Positions 33,058 through 43,325 of a stretch of 64,000 nucleotides of DNA are shown in pieces. The DNA is taken from contig NZ_CP039704.1 of NCBI RefSeq assembly GCF_005144965.1, positions 2,526,001 through 2,590,000 of the forward strand, read 5' to 3'. The notes under the pieces are model-generated. The model had not been told where the DNA came from. It searched no databases and saw only the letters and a list, made by a program, of their open reading frames with translations. A program made the position numbers and the translations under genes. The stretch's first letter is position 1; the number at the start of each line of letters is the position of its first letter. This DNA comes from Hankyongella ginsenosidimutans. Lineage in GTDB: Bacteria > Pseudomonadota > Alphaproteobacteria > Sphingomonadales > Sphingomonadaceae.

Positions 33058-34405
33058 ATGACGGCGATCGACGAAACCTATCGCGCAAAGCGCATGACGG
33101 CGGACCAGGCGGTCGCGCTCGTTCCCTCCGGCGCCAGACTGGCGATGCCCATGATCGCCGCCGAGCCGCCGGCGCTGCTGGCGGCGCTTGCAGCGCGGGC
33201 GCGGGCAGGCGAGGTACGCGACCTGCACCTCTATTACATGCTCTCGGCCGGCATCGCCGGGCAGAGCGTGCTGGCGCCGACTTGGCCGCGGCGATCACGC
33301 CGGTCAGCATCTTCCATGGCGGCGTCGAGCGCGCGCTGGATACGGCGCGGGTGCAGGCCGGGGCGCCGGCCGTCGATTTCCTGCCCTGCAACTTCCATCA
33401 GGTGCCGCGCCTGCTGTGCGAGCATGTCGGCGTCGACACGCTGCTGGTGATGGCGGCACCCATGGATGCGGACGGCAACTTCAGCCTCGGCGTCTCGACC
33501 GACTATGTCCATGCCGTCGCCCATCGTGCTGCGCGCGTGCTGCTGGAAGTGAACCCCAACATGCCGCGGGTGCGCGGCCAGTGCCAGGTGCCGCTGTCGC
33601 GGGTGACCGCCGTGGTCGAGCATGCATCCCCGCTGGCGGAGCTGCCACAGGCCCCGCGCACGCCGGCCGACCAGGCGATCGGGCGCATCATCGCCGGGCT
33701 GACGGCGGACGGCGCGTGCCTGCAGATGGGCATCGGCGCGCTGCCGGATGCCGTCTGCGCCGAGCTGGCCCACCACCGGCACCTTGGCATCCACACCGAG
33801 ATGATGCCGAACGGGCTGGCGGCGCTGATCCAGTCCGGCGCTGTCGACAACAGCCGCAAGCAGACCCATGCCGGCGTCTCCATCTTCACCTTCGCGCTCG
33901 GCGACCGCGCGCTCTACGCCTTCCTGGACGACAACCCCGGCGTCGAGGCCTACCCGGTCAGCTATGTGAACGACCCGTGCGTGATCGCGCGCAACGACAA
34001 CGTGCTCTCCGTCAACGCCACCATGCAGGTCGATCTGTCCGGCGCCTGCAACTCGGAATTCATGGGCGGGCGTCAATACAGCGGCATCGGCGGCCAGGTA
34101 GACTTCGTGCGCGGTGCCTATGCCTCGCGTGGCGGCAAATCGATCATCGCCTGTCATTCGACCGCTGCCGGCGGCACGGTCTCGCGCATCTGCCTGGACC
34201 TGAGCGGCCCGGTGACCACCGCGCGCACGGACATCCACATGGTGGCGACCGAGTTCGGCTGCGTGCAGCTCAAGGGCCTGAGCCTTGACGCGCGGGCGCG
34301 GGCGCTGATCGGCATCGCCCACCCCGATTTCCGCGAGGACCTCGAACGCGGCGCCGGGAGCGCCGCATCCTCACCCGCACCCACTTCCCCGCCGGGGCGG
34401 GCTGA
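33058..34405 (+). CDS. Acetyl-CoA hydrolase/transferase family protein (two frameshifts)
   Basis: It begins at the ATG at 33058 (MTAIDETYRAKRMTADQAV). The N-terminal half has VSIFHGG, VDFLPCNFHQVPRLL and DGNFSLGVSTDYVHAV. The C-terminal half has GIHTEMMPNG, GVSIFTFALGDRALYAF and NSEFMGGRQYSGIGGQVDFVRGA, typical of the 4-hydroxybutyrate/propionate CoA-transferase (Cat1/Cat2-like) group. Frames break near 33283 and 34352, and the joined tail ends RTHFPAGAG. The enzyme moves CoA between acyl groups. The physiological acyl pair is not visible. The 290 bp before it hold no clear gene. Confidence 0.87.
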
Positions 34406-35174
34406 GCGTGATCGTTTCAGATCGATAACCGGCTCCAGCAGGCTGCTGAAAATGTTACTTCGGCATTGTGGGCAAGCCCCCGTCACCCCAGAGCAGGCCG
34501 GGGTCCTTGGCGAAAGCGCTAGCTTCGTTATGGGTGCCCGCGCCCAGGAGTCCGGACGCAGCCTGCAAAGTCACAAAAGTCACGCGAAGAGGGTGTGTGA
34601 CCTTCCCCGCGCACGTTGCCATGCGACGCCAAAGCGCCTGGCGGAAAGATTTTGCGGGGTGGCAGCCCAGCCGGGGCGTGCGATCACGGCGGGGACGCGC
34701 GCAGAACACCGCGCCTGGCGGCGGTTTCGGCATAAAATAACCCCAACAGACTTTTATCGCTCTGTTTGTATACCAGATCGGCCATGTAGGACAGCGGTTC
34801 GGGACATGGGCAGAAGGTTCTATTCGAAAAAATCTGCTCCTGGCGCGCCTGGATGAAGCACAAGTTGCTTAACCTTCTGTACGACTTCAAGCCGGTCGGT
34901 GAGGTTTCAAACGGAGGCACTACTCCCTGATGGACTTGCAGCACAGGGGCTGTGGCGGCGGTGACGGACGCGCTCAACCCGGCTTGCTTGTGGCATGGCG
35001 CGAGCGCGGCCCAGCGCCGCCCGCGCAGCGCGAGCCGCGACCCCGCCAAGGGTGTGGCCGTGCTGCGAAACCTGTCAGCGCTGTAGCCGAGGCTGCGCGC
35101 CACTGCACCGGATACCAAGCGATTTTCTTTCCGAAGCGAGGATGTATTCGCTATTCAATGGTCGCGATGGCGAT
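34406..35174. other. Gene-poor stretch left of the IS element
   Basis: No convincing coding frame is visible in these 769 bp on either strand. The few open frames lack family motifs and ribosome sites. One short plus-strand stretch near 34830-34930 reads HKLLNLLYDFKPVGEV without a recognisable context. It may be chromosomal intergenic DNA joined to the island by an IS-linked deletion. Confidence 0.5.
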
Positions 35175-35190
35175 TGACGTGCTCCCCTGA
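35175..35190. repeat. Left terminal inverted repeat of the IS3 element
   Basis: TGACGTGCTCCCCTGA is the exact reverse complement of the right end at 36393-36408, and partial similarity continues inward (ACC, GGTAGAGTC). Confidence 0.9.
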
Positions 35191-35200
35191 TTGTTACCAG

Positions 35201-36346
35201 TCAGAGGTAGAGTCGGGCTCCTTCATGATGGTTGTTTGATGGGATGGCAACGTGTCTGGGGCATGCCCCAGACACGTTGGCCGGCGGTCTCGGCGGGGTC
35301 TTCCCGCCCAGTTTCGAGTGCGGCCTGACCGTATTGTAATCGTGCCGCCAGGCGGCCAGCACGAACCGGGCATGGGCCAGCGAGGTGAACAAGGTCTCGT
35401 TGAGGCATTCGTCGCGCAGGCGACCGTTGAAGCTTTCGACGAAGCCGTTCTGCATCGGCTTGCCGGGCGCGATGTAGTGCCACTCGACCCGCCGCTCCTG
35501 CGACCAGCGCAGGATGGCTGACGAGGTCAGTTCGGTGCCGTTATCGCTGACCACCGTGTGCGGCTTGCCACGGCTGCCCATCAGGCTGGTTAGTTCCCGC
35601 GCCACCCGAGCCCCGGACAGCGAGGTGTCGGCCACCAGCGCCAGGCACTCCCGCGTGTAGTCATCGACCACGCACAGGATGCGGAAGCGCCGACCGCAGA
35701 TCAGGCTGTCGGAGACGAAGTCGAGCGACCAGCGCTGGTTCGGACCATCCGGCAGCACCATCGGTCTGCGCGTACCCAGCGCCCGTTTCCGGCCACCACG
35801 GCGACGCACGCGCAGCCCTTCCTCGCGATAGATGCGCAGCAGCTTCTTGTGGTTGGGTGCGATGCCCTCCCGCGCCAGCAGGTAGCCCAGGCGGCGATAA
35901 CCGAACCGGCGGCGCTCCGCCGCCAGCTCACGCAACCGTTGCCGCAGCGCTCCGTCATCCGGCCTCGTCGGCTCGTAACGGATCACCCTTCGGCTCACAC
36001 CAACCAGTGCACACGCCCGACGCTCGCTCACCCCGTGATGCTCCCGGGCATGGGCGACGGCTTCCCGCTTGGCGCCGGGCGTTACCATTTTTGATGCCAG
36101 ATCCTTCAGCACCGCGTTGTCGAGCATCGCCTCGGCCAGAAGCTTCTTCAGCCGCGAGTTCTCCTCCTCGAGCGACCGCAGCCGCCGGGCCTCGGACACA
36201 TCCAGACCGCCGAACTTCGACTTCCACTTGTAGAACGTTGCCGAGCTGATCCCGTGACGGCGGCAAACCTCCGCCGTCGCCATCCCAGCTTCCTGCTCCT
36301 TCAAGATCGCAATGATCTGCTCTTCGTTGAACCTGCTTCGCTTCAT
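35201..36346 (-). CDS. IS3-family transposase, OrfA and OrfB in one frame
   Basis: The start is the ATG at 36346 behind AAGGAG. The OrfA part has [17 protein letters not shown] with the helix-turn-helix and a leucine-zipper stretch ([20 protein letters not shown]). The OrfB part has the DDE core: [30 protein letters not shown] and the glutamate in [16 protein letters not shown]. In this group OrfA and OrfB are normally in different frames, joined by slippage on an A run. Here the run at 36088-36092 is five bases and the frames are continuous, which could be a real fusion or a lost A. All catalytic residues are present, so it may be active. Confidence 0.93.
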   Translation of the reverse strand: MKRSRFNEEQIIAILKEQEAGMATAEVCRRHGISSATFYKWKSKFGGLDVSEARRLRSLEEENSRLKKLLAEAMLDNAVLKDLASKMVTPGAKREAVAHAREHHGVSERRACALVGVSRRVIRYEPTRPDDGALRQRLRELAAERRRFGYRRLGYLLAREGIAPNHKKLLRIYREEGLRVRRRGGRKRALGTRRPMVLPDGPNQRWSLDFVSDSLICGRRFRILCVVDDYTRECLALVADTSLSGARVARELTSLMGSRGKPHTVVSDNGTELTSSAILRWSQERRVEWHYIAPGKPMQNGFVESFNGRLRDECLNETLFTSLAHARFVLAAWRHDYNTVRPHSKLGGKTPPRPPANVSGACPRHVAIPSNNHHEGARLYL

Positions 36347-36392
36347 ATCGTCCGACTCCTTGGCGTCGGACTCTACCAAAAGCGGTCACATT

Positions 36393-36408
36393 TCAGGGGA
36401 GCACGTCA
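36393..36408. repeat. Right terminal inverted repeat of the IS3 element
   Basis: TCAGGGGAGCACGTCA matches the left end in reverse complement over 16 bp. It sits directly against the truncated AIPR coding sequence. Confidence 0.9.
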
Positions 36409-37338
36409 CCGCCACCGTCTGTGCACCGTTCACAATTGATACGCCGCCCAGGGAAAACACCTTTTCTTTGGCCGTTCCGTTCTTTGGTTCAATACGCTCG
36501 CACAGTGCAGTGACGCCGTTGTTGAGATACTGAAAAAGCTCCGGCTTCTCTGTTAGGGTATCCCGGATCGCACGGTTGACGTCGGTCGTTTTTCCTAAGA
36601 AGTTCCTAATGTTGCGCTCATATAGGGCTTTGTCATGCAACTTATGTAGCGCAGCAAGCTGAGAAAGTGACACCGTGCCATAGTAGGCGATCCGGGGAGT
36701 GATAGCGGAGCTATAGTTAAAAGGGTCAGCTTCGTATCAATACGCGGATAGGCGTTAGCACCTTGCAATGCGCTCGCGACCCAAGCTGCGTCAGAATCAA
36801 TAATCGGCGCTTTAAGGCGTTCTTCAACCTGACATTCTTCAACGAGTAGGTCACTAAGAGCCTTCTGTGCGTGCGCAGAGATACCGTCACCGGTGTGAGC
36901 TACGACAAGGCGAATTTCTGAGCATTGCTCCAACGCTCCGTCGATGTCAGCTTGACGGGCAAGGATGTGCTGGTTGAAGCCGGTGTAGTCCTGCTTGATA
37001 ATCTTGCGGATGCCTTGGCAAAAGCCGTTAGCCTCCGCCTGATTGAACGTCGCGCCAGCTTTCAGCTTCGCCTGCACGAGATACAGCGTCTCTTCGTCCG
37101 CCTTGTAGAAAATAGCGTCGATGCCAAAATCGTCATAGTCATCAACAATGGCAGCGCAGGCTTGCGCAATCGGAATGCCGCACAAATAAACAAGAGAAAA
37201 CGCCGAGAATGCTCGATCTATATTCTTCCTATTATCCTCGTCCAGTGTTTTGGGATGCAAAAGAGACGGAACATGTGCAACATAACTATCACTGAGATGC
37301 TTCTTAAGGAGATTAAGCTGATCAGTCTGGATCGCCAT
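36409..37338 (-). pseudogene. AIPR-type nuclease, 3' truncated by the IS3 element (plus one frameshift)
   Basis: The ATG at 37338 is 5 bp after the ATPase stop. The N-terminal 100 residues look like an Mrr-type PD-(D/E)xK nuclease, with DFGIDAIFY (Asp74) and LYLVQAKLK (Gln89, Lys91). After a break in the T run near 36718-36724 the AIPR signature follows: ALYERNIRNFLGKTTDVN, FQYLNNGVTALC and VSIVNGAQTVA, after which IS sequence takes over. AIPR (abortive infection phage resistance) proteins usually continue 200 or more residues further, so the C-terminal half is missing. Codon use and base composition are AT-richer than the neighbours, a sign of transfer. As the operon's presumed effector, its loss may have silenced the system. 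Confidence 0.82.
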
Positions 37339-37343
37339 ATTAA

Positions 37344-39661
37344 TCAGCTCGGCTTCTTCAGTGGATGGAGGCGGCGGCTGTCGCCGACATTGCGCCAGTA
37401 GCTTCCCGACTTGTCATTGCTTGGCCAGCCGTGGTCGGGGTGGGACAGCGTGTCCACCAATTGCACCACATGATTGGCGAAGCCGATGGCGTCCTGATCC
37501 AGCAGGTCGAATGAGATTTCCTTGAAATGCGCGCCAAGCGCGTTGCGCACCTGTGCGATGCGCGCGAGTTCGTCCAGTATGGGCTTCAACTGGATGACGT
37601 TGGTGGCTGCAACGCTCGAATCGGCAAGCCCATCGCGGATTTCGACTTTCAGGGCGTCGCGCAGTTTGTTGTCGATGGCGAGCAGCAAATCGCCAACAGA
37701 ATATGGGTTTCCGTGGCGGCGCGGAACGCGGCATTCATAGCGCAAGGTGAGATAGTCCAGCGCGTATTCGAGGATAACGCCAGCCTTACCGCAAATCGAC
37801 TGCGTATCGGGCGGCGTCTGGGCGAGCAGCCCTTTCAGCAGATCGATCTCGGGCAGACAGCCCACGTGGCTCATGCCGTCCACGATGGTCCACCGGGCCA
37901 GTTCGACAAACTGGCAAGGCTGGCCCGGCTTGAGCGATCCCCAGCGGAAGCGTTCGCGCCAAGGGCGATAGTGCGTCGTGACGATGGTGTGGCGGAACTT
38001 CTCGCTGGCCTCGTAGATCATGTTTACGACCCGCTCGACATGAGGTTCGTCAACGCTACCGAGCACATCATCAAGGATAAGGATCGTTTCGTCCGCTCGG
38101 TCGCGGGCGGCGAGCGCGAGAAATACGCAAAGCCCGAGCGTGTCCAGATGCGATTGGCTGAAATATGCCTGCGGCGGGACATCCTGCCCCGAAAAATTGG
38201 CGGCCAATTCGATGGAAGCGCGCTTCTTCGGGTCTAAAGGCAAGGCGATCTTATCCAGCCCCTCGCCGGGATGGACCTGCTCGTAAAGCTTGCCAACATC
38301 CTGCGCGATCTCTCCAATAATCTTGTTGGTGAAGTCCTGCCGCTGCTCGACGCAATGTTTCAGAGCCTCTTCCAACTTGGGAACAAGAGCCTGCAACTCG
38401 GTGCGCCTAGCAAGATTCTGCTCATAGCGGTCGGAAGCCGCTTTCAAGGTTTGAACAAACTTCTTCTCGTCACGCCAAGCCGCCTCGACGGCGGGCCATG
38501 TCTGAGCAGTTGCTTCGTTAGCCGCAAGCCATGCGGCAAGGGACGGCAACTCGACTGGCGGTGCGTCGCCTGGCAACGTCACCTCGGCTTTCCACGCATG
38601 GCCATCCTTGGCCGCCGCATAGACGGCAAGGGCGCTCGTATAGTCGGTGTCAAGCTGGGTGACGGCGTTCTGCGCCGTGCCCAGCGCCGTCGCGCATTGC
38701 TGGCGTTTCGCCGTCGCCGTTCGCAATGTTCCTAAATCAGAGAGCCGGGCGGCGATCTCGTTGACGAGCCCCGCTGCATTCTCTGGGCTGCGGCACAGCG
38801 GGCACTCGGTGGCGTCGGAATGGCTGTGCAGATATTTGCTGCCTTCCTCCAGTAGAGCCAACGTATCCGCCGCGCCATCAGCGACAGTCGCCGTTGCTGC
38901 CGCCAGCGCGGCGTCGGCCTCGGCAAGTGCGTTGGTAGCTTCGGTCAGTGCCTTTTGACGCGCCTCTGCCCGCTCGGGAAAAGCCTTGAGGGCGTCGAAC
39001 GCCTTGCGGAGCTTGTCGATGGCGGCGATGTCGCCATCAAGATTGGCGGCTTGCTCGGTGAGCTTCTGCTTCGCCCACGTCACGGCGTTCAGTCCGGCCG
39101 GTTCGCCGGCCGCTTCGTAAAACCCTGCAATTCCTGAAGGCTCTGACCCTCCGCCTGTTCGACGGCCTTGCGCTCTTCGGCCAAATCTTTGGCCTGCTTG
39201 CGCAGCGCTTCTTCCGAAGCCTCGAAAGCGGCAATGTCGATGAAGCGCTTGATGGCGTCGTAGCGTTCGCCAGCCTTCGCTTCGATAAGGCGGAGAATCT
39301 GCTGGCGGCGCATCAACTCGATGCGCGGCCGGGACGCGGGAGGCGTCACTACCACCTTCTTGTCCACGATCTTGCCGGAACAGGTGCCAGTGTTGGTTTC
39401 CAGCGCAACCAACAGATCGGCGGCAGTTTTCCCGGCGCTGGGCCAGTATTTTTCTAGGCGCGCGCCAAGGCCGTATCCGTCGAGCGAGGATACACGCTCA
39501 TGCGCCAGAAACTCGAAGGCATCGCAAATGGTCGTCTTGCCGGTGCCGTTTTCGCCATAGATCAGGGTGAGTTTCTTGCCTTTCTCGAATGGCAGGGTGA
39601 AGGTCGCGGAAGATCCCCGAAAGGCGGCGATGCTGAGCGATTTGAGCGGAGCGGCGGTCAT
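37344..39661 (-). CDS. Rad50/SMC-like ATPase of the island operon (one frameshift)
   Basis: The ATG at 39661 overlaps the preceding stop (ATGA). Walker A GENGTGKTT lies at residues 36-44. Coiled-coil stretches flank a Cys pair ECPLCRSP that looks like a zinc-hook apex. Later come FSQSHLDTLGLCVFLALA, an ABC-signature-like segment, and Walker B ILILDDVLGSVDE, then a D/H-loop region TIVTTHYRPW. A C-terminal extension of about 190 residues without known motifs follows. The frame breaks near 39100-39110. About 772 residues when joined. Such ATPases often sense DNA ends or structures in defence systems. It is coupled to the small gene upstream and to AIPR downstream. Confidence 0.85.
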
Positions 39662-39842
39662 TCCTGCACCGCCTTGGCTTGGGCCAGGTCGATCTCCAAC
39701 TTCCAGTCCTCCCCTTCATGTCGCCTGCGGCGATCTTGGCGATCAGCACGTCGCGCTTGTCGGCGCGAAGCAGCCCCGCCGCAATCAGGCGATCAACAAC
39801 CTCTCCGGTCAGGGCTTCCGATGGTGACGGCGCAGCGGTCAT
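39658..39842 (-). CDS. Small protein (about 61 aa) between helicase and ATPase (one frameshift)
   Basis: The ATG at 39842 overlaps the helicase stop. The sequence reads ALTGEVVDRLIAAGLLRADKRD, then after a break in the G run near 39711-39714 it continues EDWKLEIDLAQAKAVQE and stops in an ATGA overlap with the ATPase start. It is acidic and helical with no membrane segment. Double overlap with both neighbours argues that it is a real subunit or accessory factor of the same system. No family recognised. Confidence 0.65.
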
Positions 39843-42800
39843 TGCAGCCTCCAGCGAATTGTGAACAGCGAAAGCGCCTCAATTTTCTGTTCCAGCTTTG
39901 CTTCGATCTGCGCAATCAGTTCGGCGCGCTGCGCGTCTATCCGATCCTGCGTGTCGAACAGTGTGCGGCGCTTCGCAGACCTCTCCGCCTCAAGGGCCTT
40001 CACCGCCTTCTGTCCCACCAATTTTCCCTCAAGCGTCGGCGCTGCGGTGGCGTCTCGTCGGGCCGCCTTGATCTGACGGTCCAGTTCCTTCAATTCGCGC
40101 TCCAGCCCGACCTTCAGGTCGTCGGCCCAGCCATCCAGTTTGTTCGCTTCCAACTCGAAGAAGCGGGCGTTGCGCTCGGAGATGCCCCTACGGATGTTTT
40201 CTTGCTGACGGGCTAGCTGTGCCTCAAGCGCCGATGCAACGTCATCCGGCAGCGTTTCAACATCTCCCGTCCGCGCGCAGATCGTCAGCAGGCGGCTGAC
40301 CGCCTCATCGCTCAACGCCTCTCCATCATCGGATTGGCCCGCCAGCAGCAGGTGATCTTCGCTCTGGCCAAGCGCATTGACCGACAACAGCGCGGCGGTC
40401 ATCCAGCCCGACTTTCCGACCCATGGCTGGATGGCGGAAATGCGCCCTTCATGCGCTGAGTAGTCGAAAATGACCTCCGCCACAGGCAAATCCCGCGCCT
40501 GCGCTCGGGTGACAATGGCGTCGCCCAGCGGATGATTGAGGCGAAATAGGTGTGCCTCACCGGACCGCCGCGGCAATTCGTAGAGGCCGGTCGGGATGGC
40601 GCGGTCTCAATCCACGCCGGGAGCGTGTCGAGTCGGAACGAAGAGCCGTCGATGAATGAGGCCGCACCATCCAATTCATGCGCGGCAAGCCGCATCAACT
40701 GCTGCTCGAAGTGGTTGAGATGCAGGTTGGTGTCCTGATCGCGAAGCTTGAGCTTTTCCCGCACTTCATCATCGAAGTTTTCCATGAGCTTCTGGCGCGC
40801 AGCCGTCATCGCTTCGCTGATTTCTGAACTCAACTCGCGTTGAAGGCCATCAAAGGCGGCCCGGATATCCTCGGGCTGGCGACATTCCTGATAGATTTCA
40901 GCAATCCGCTTTTCAAAATCGACGCCCGACTCAATTGCGCCAAGGACCTCGTCGCTGGCCCCGAACACGCCTTCGAATAGCTGAAACTTCTCGGACAGGA
41001 GTTGATAAACGCGCTGGTCGGCCTCGTTCTTCTGATTCAGAAAATTGACTACGACGACATCGTGCTTCTGGCCGTAGCGGTGGCAGCGACCGATACGCTG
41101 CTCGATACGCTGCGGGTTCCAGGGCAGGTCGTAGTTGACGATCATCGAACAGAATTGAAGGTTGATGCCCTCGGCTCCCGCTTCCGTGGCGATCATGATT
41201 TTCCCGGTGTCACGGAAATAATCGACCAACGCAGAGCGCATGTCGGCTGTGCGCGAGCCAGTAACGCGGTCGGACCCGGCGTGGCGGGCAAGCCATTCCA
41301 GATAGATTGCGCGCGACTGCTCGTCAGTATTGCTCCCGTTGAACAGGACGATGGAATCGGCCCAAGGGCTGTCCGCCAGCACGCGCAACAGATAAGACTG
41401 TGTGCGGCGGGATTCCGTGAAGATGATGGCCTTTTCAGCCGCGCCGAACTCGCGGGCTTTGGCGAAGCCGACATCCAGCGCCGTCAGGAGCGCGCGGCCT
41501 TTCGCGTTCTGCTCGATGGACGTGGCGAGTGCGGCAAACTCGCGTAGCTCCGCGATCTCCGTTTCGAGCGCGCGCTGGTCAGCGTTACTTAGTGGTTCGG
41601 CCTCGTCGCCGCTCCACTCATCCTCGGTTTCGTCCAGAGCTTCATAGTCCTCCTCAACCGCTTCTGTTAGGGAGGCAGGCGGACGGTTTTGTCCAGCCGC
41701 GATTGCAAGCGCTCGGAGATGGACGCAAGAGCGCCAGCGATGGCGAAGGACGACGACGCGAGAAGCTTGCGTAGCACGAGCGTCATCAGCGCACGCTGGC
41801 TGGATGGAAGGGCCTGTAGATTGTCGCGCTGGAGATAATCGGTGACAAGATTGTAGAGTCGGTCTTCAACCTCGTCGGGGCTGAACTCCTGCAAAATGGC
41901 ATGGCGCTTGGTGTAGGGGACATAGGCTGTCACCTGACGGCGCAGCGTTCTGTGGCAGATGGGCTTCAACCGCTCGCGCAATATGTCGAAAGCCCGGTCC
42001 TGCGTCACGCCCGCGAACTGCTCGCGGAAGCTTTAAGATCACCAAACGAATGTTCGTCGATGAAACTGACAAGCCCGAACAACTCCAGCAGCGAGTTTTG
42101 CAGCGGCGTGGCCGTGAGCAGCAGCTTGTTGCGCTCTGCAAGAGCACTCTTAAGAATATTGGCGATGACATTGGACGGCTTATAGACGTTGCGGAGTCGG
42201 TGAGCCTCGTCAATGACGACCAAATCCCAATAGGTCGTCGCCACGTCGGCGGCTTTGGATCGCGCGAACTGGTAAGAGCAGATGACAACGCTATCCTGCG
42301 TTTCAAAGGGCTTGAAGTTATCAGCCTTGATCTCAGCGTTGTAGGACTTCGCTTCTAGTATTGTGCAGGGGATAAAGAACTTCTCGTTCATTTCCTGATG
42401 CCACTGCTTACGCAGATTCGCGGGCGCTATGATAAGGATGCGCCGCTTGCCCTCCGCCCAGCGCTGGGAAATCACCAGCCCCGCCTCGATGGTCTTGCCC
42501 AACCCCACTTCGTCGGCAAGGAGCGCGCCTTTGGACAAGGGCGAAGCAAAGGCGAACAGAGCCGCATCGACCTGATGCGGGTTCATATCAACCTGCGCTC
42601 CGGCGACGGCGACGGCCAACCGCTCGGTGCTGTCCGACGAACGGCGGCGTGTCAGATCGTGCGCAATGTATTTCGACTGGTAGTCAGTGATCACGGTTGC
42701 CCCCGGCCGGTGGCGGCGGCGATCGGCCACATACCTGCGCATAAACTCCCTCAAGACCTGGGCCGCTGGCTTGTCCTGCTCACGGCAAGCCGCGAGGAAC

Positions 42801-42856
42801 TGCTCGCGCAACTCGCGTTCGACTCGGACCCGCAACCCTGCATCTTTCTCGGCCAT
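39839..42856 (-). CDS. SNF2/RapA-like helicase with ribbon-helix-helix-like N terminus (several frameshifts)
   Basis: From the ATG at 42856 the first 50 residues (LRVRVERELREQFLAACREQ, then QVLREFMRRYV) look like a ribbon-helix-helix domain. From a possible second start, GTG at about 42696-42694, the helicase begins ITDYQSKYIAHDLTRR. Motifs are DEVGLGKTIEAG (I), VVIDEAHRLRNV (II), LLLTATPLQNS (III), then EAGAEGINLQFC and QRIGRCHRYGQ (V/VI), the SNF2/HepA pattern. A C-terminal region of about 350 residues includes a long coiled coil (LKELDRQIKAARR). Breaks lie near 42010-42040, 41670, 41400 and 40580. It likely translocates on DNA and is the first gene of the putative defence operon. Confidence 0.85.
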
Positions 42857-42864
42857 GATCGGAG

Positions 42865-42881
42865 TGTATCCAACGGATACA
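42865..42881. promoter_or_regulatory. Palindromic operator just upstream of the helicase operon
   Basis: TGTATCC-AAC-GGATACA is a perfect 7-bp inverted repeat 8 bp before the ATG at 42856. Short perfect palindromes in this place are typical operators of ribbon-helix-helix repressors, and the first encoded domain looks like one, so autoregulation is plausible. Confidence 0.65.
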
Positions 42882-42936
42882 CAGGATAGAAGGGCAAATT
42901 GCGGAATCGTTTGCTCCTTCATGGCTATGGCTGTGT

Positions 42937-43266
42937 CCACGGCGGAACGTGGTCGATGGGGTCGAGGGGAGCGCGAAAGCTCCTTCGTCGTGGTTCAGGG
43001 CGCGAAAAGCCCTGACGGTATCCAACCGGCGCACGGTTGGCCCCTCGGGAGAGTCTGGGTTCAGGGGCAGGAACGACCCTTGGTCGTGTCCACCGCGAAG
43101 GTGGTGCGTATCCAATCCGCATAGGGTTGGTCGAGGGTGTCCAGAGGGGCGGCGATTGCGCCCCTTGGTCATGGGGGTGTCGGGGAGCAGGAACGCGTCC
43201 CCGACTGGTGATGCACCGGCCAAACGGTGCTGCGGCGGGAGCGGCCCTGACCATCGGGAACGGGCC
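42937..43266. repeat. Array of about ten consecutive short stem-loops
   Basis: Successive perfect or near-perfect hairpins lie at 42937-42952, 42968-42983, 42996-43014, 43022-43040, 43062-43082, 43090-43104, 43112-43130, 43141-43168, 43179-43205 and 43213-43230, with a possible eleventh at 43243-43266. Stems are 5-10 bp, all different in sequence. On the plus strand nearly all loops begin GC (GCGAA, GCGAAA, GCGATTG, GCATA, GCCAAA), and GGAACG recurs four times (42944, 43070, 43190, 43257). No long coding frame is plausible here. The array lies upstream of the helicase operon and downstream of the small gene at 43469, so it could be an RNA leader, a noncoding RNA, or a single-strand DNA processing site. 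Confidence 0.75.
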
Positions 43267-43325
43267 TCAGCGATCCGCCGCTCAGCCGGAGGGATGCAAC
43301 GGGAGCGCGCAGCGGCCTCCCTTGC

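Larger units (their letters stand above)
35175..36408 (-). mobile_element. IS3-family insertion sequence (IS407-like group), 1234 bp
   Basis: The element is bounded by 16-bp perfect terminal inverted repeats starting TGACGTGCTCCCCTGA and encodes one transposase on the minus strand. The flanking tetranucleotides, CGAT on the left and CCGC on the right, do not match, so no target duplication is seen although IS407-group elements normally make one of about 4 bp. It interrupts the AIPR gene on its right. The mismatch suggests a deletion or recombination beside the element. Confidence 0.9.

Noticed and set aside
36409..42856. DISARM, BREX, Zorya or Lamassu system
   Set aside because: The helicase is SNF2-like and the ATPase is Rad50-like, but the companion genes of those systems (DUF1998, PglX/BrxC, ZorAB, LmuA) are missing.
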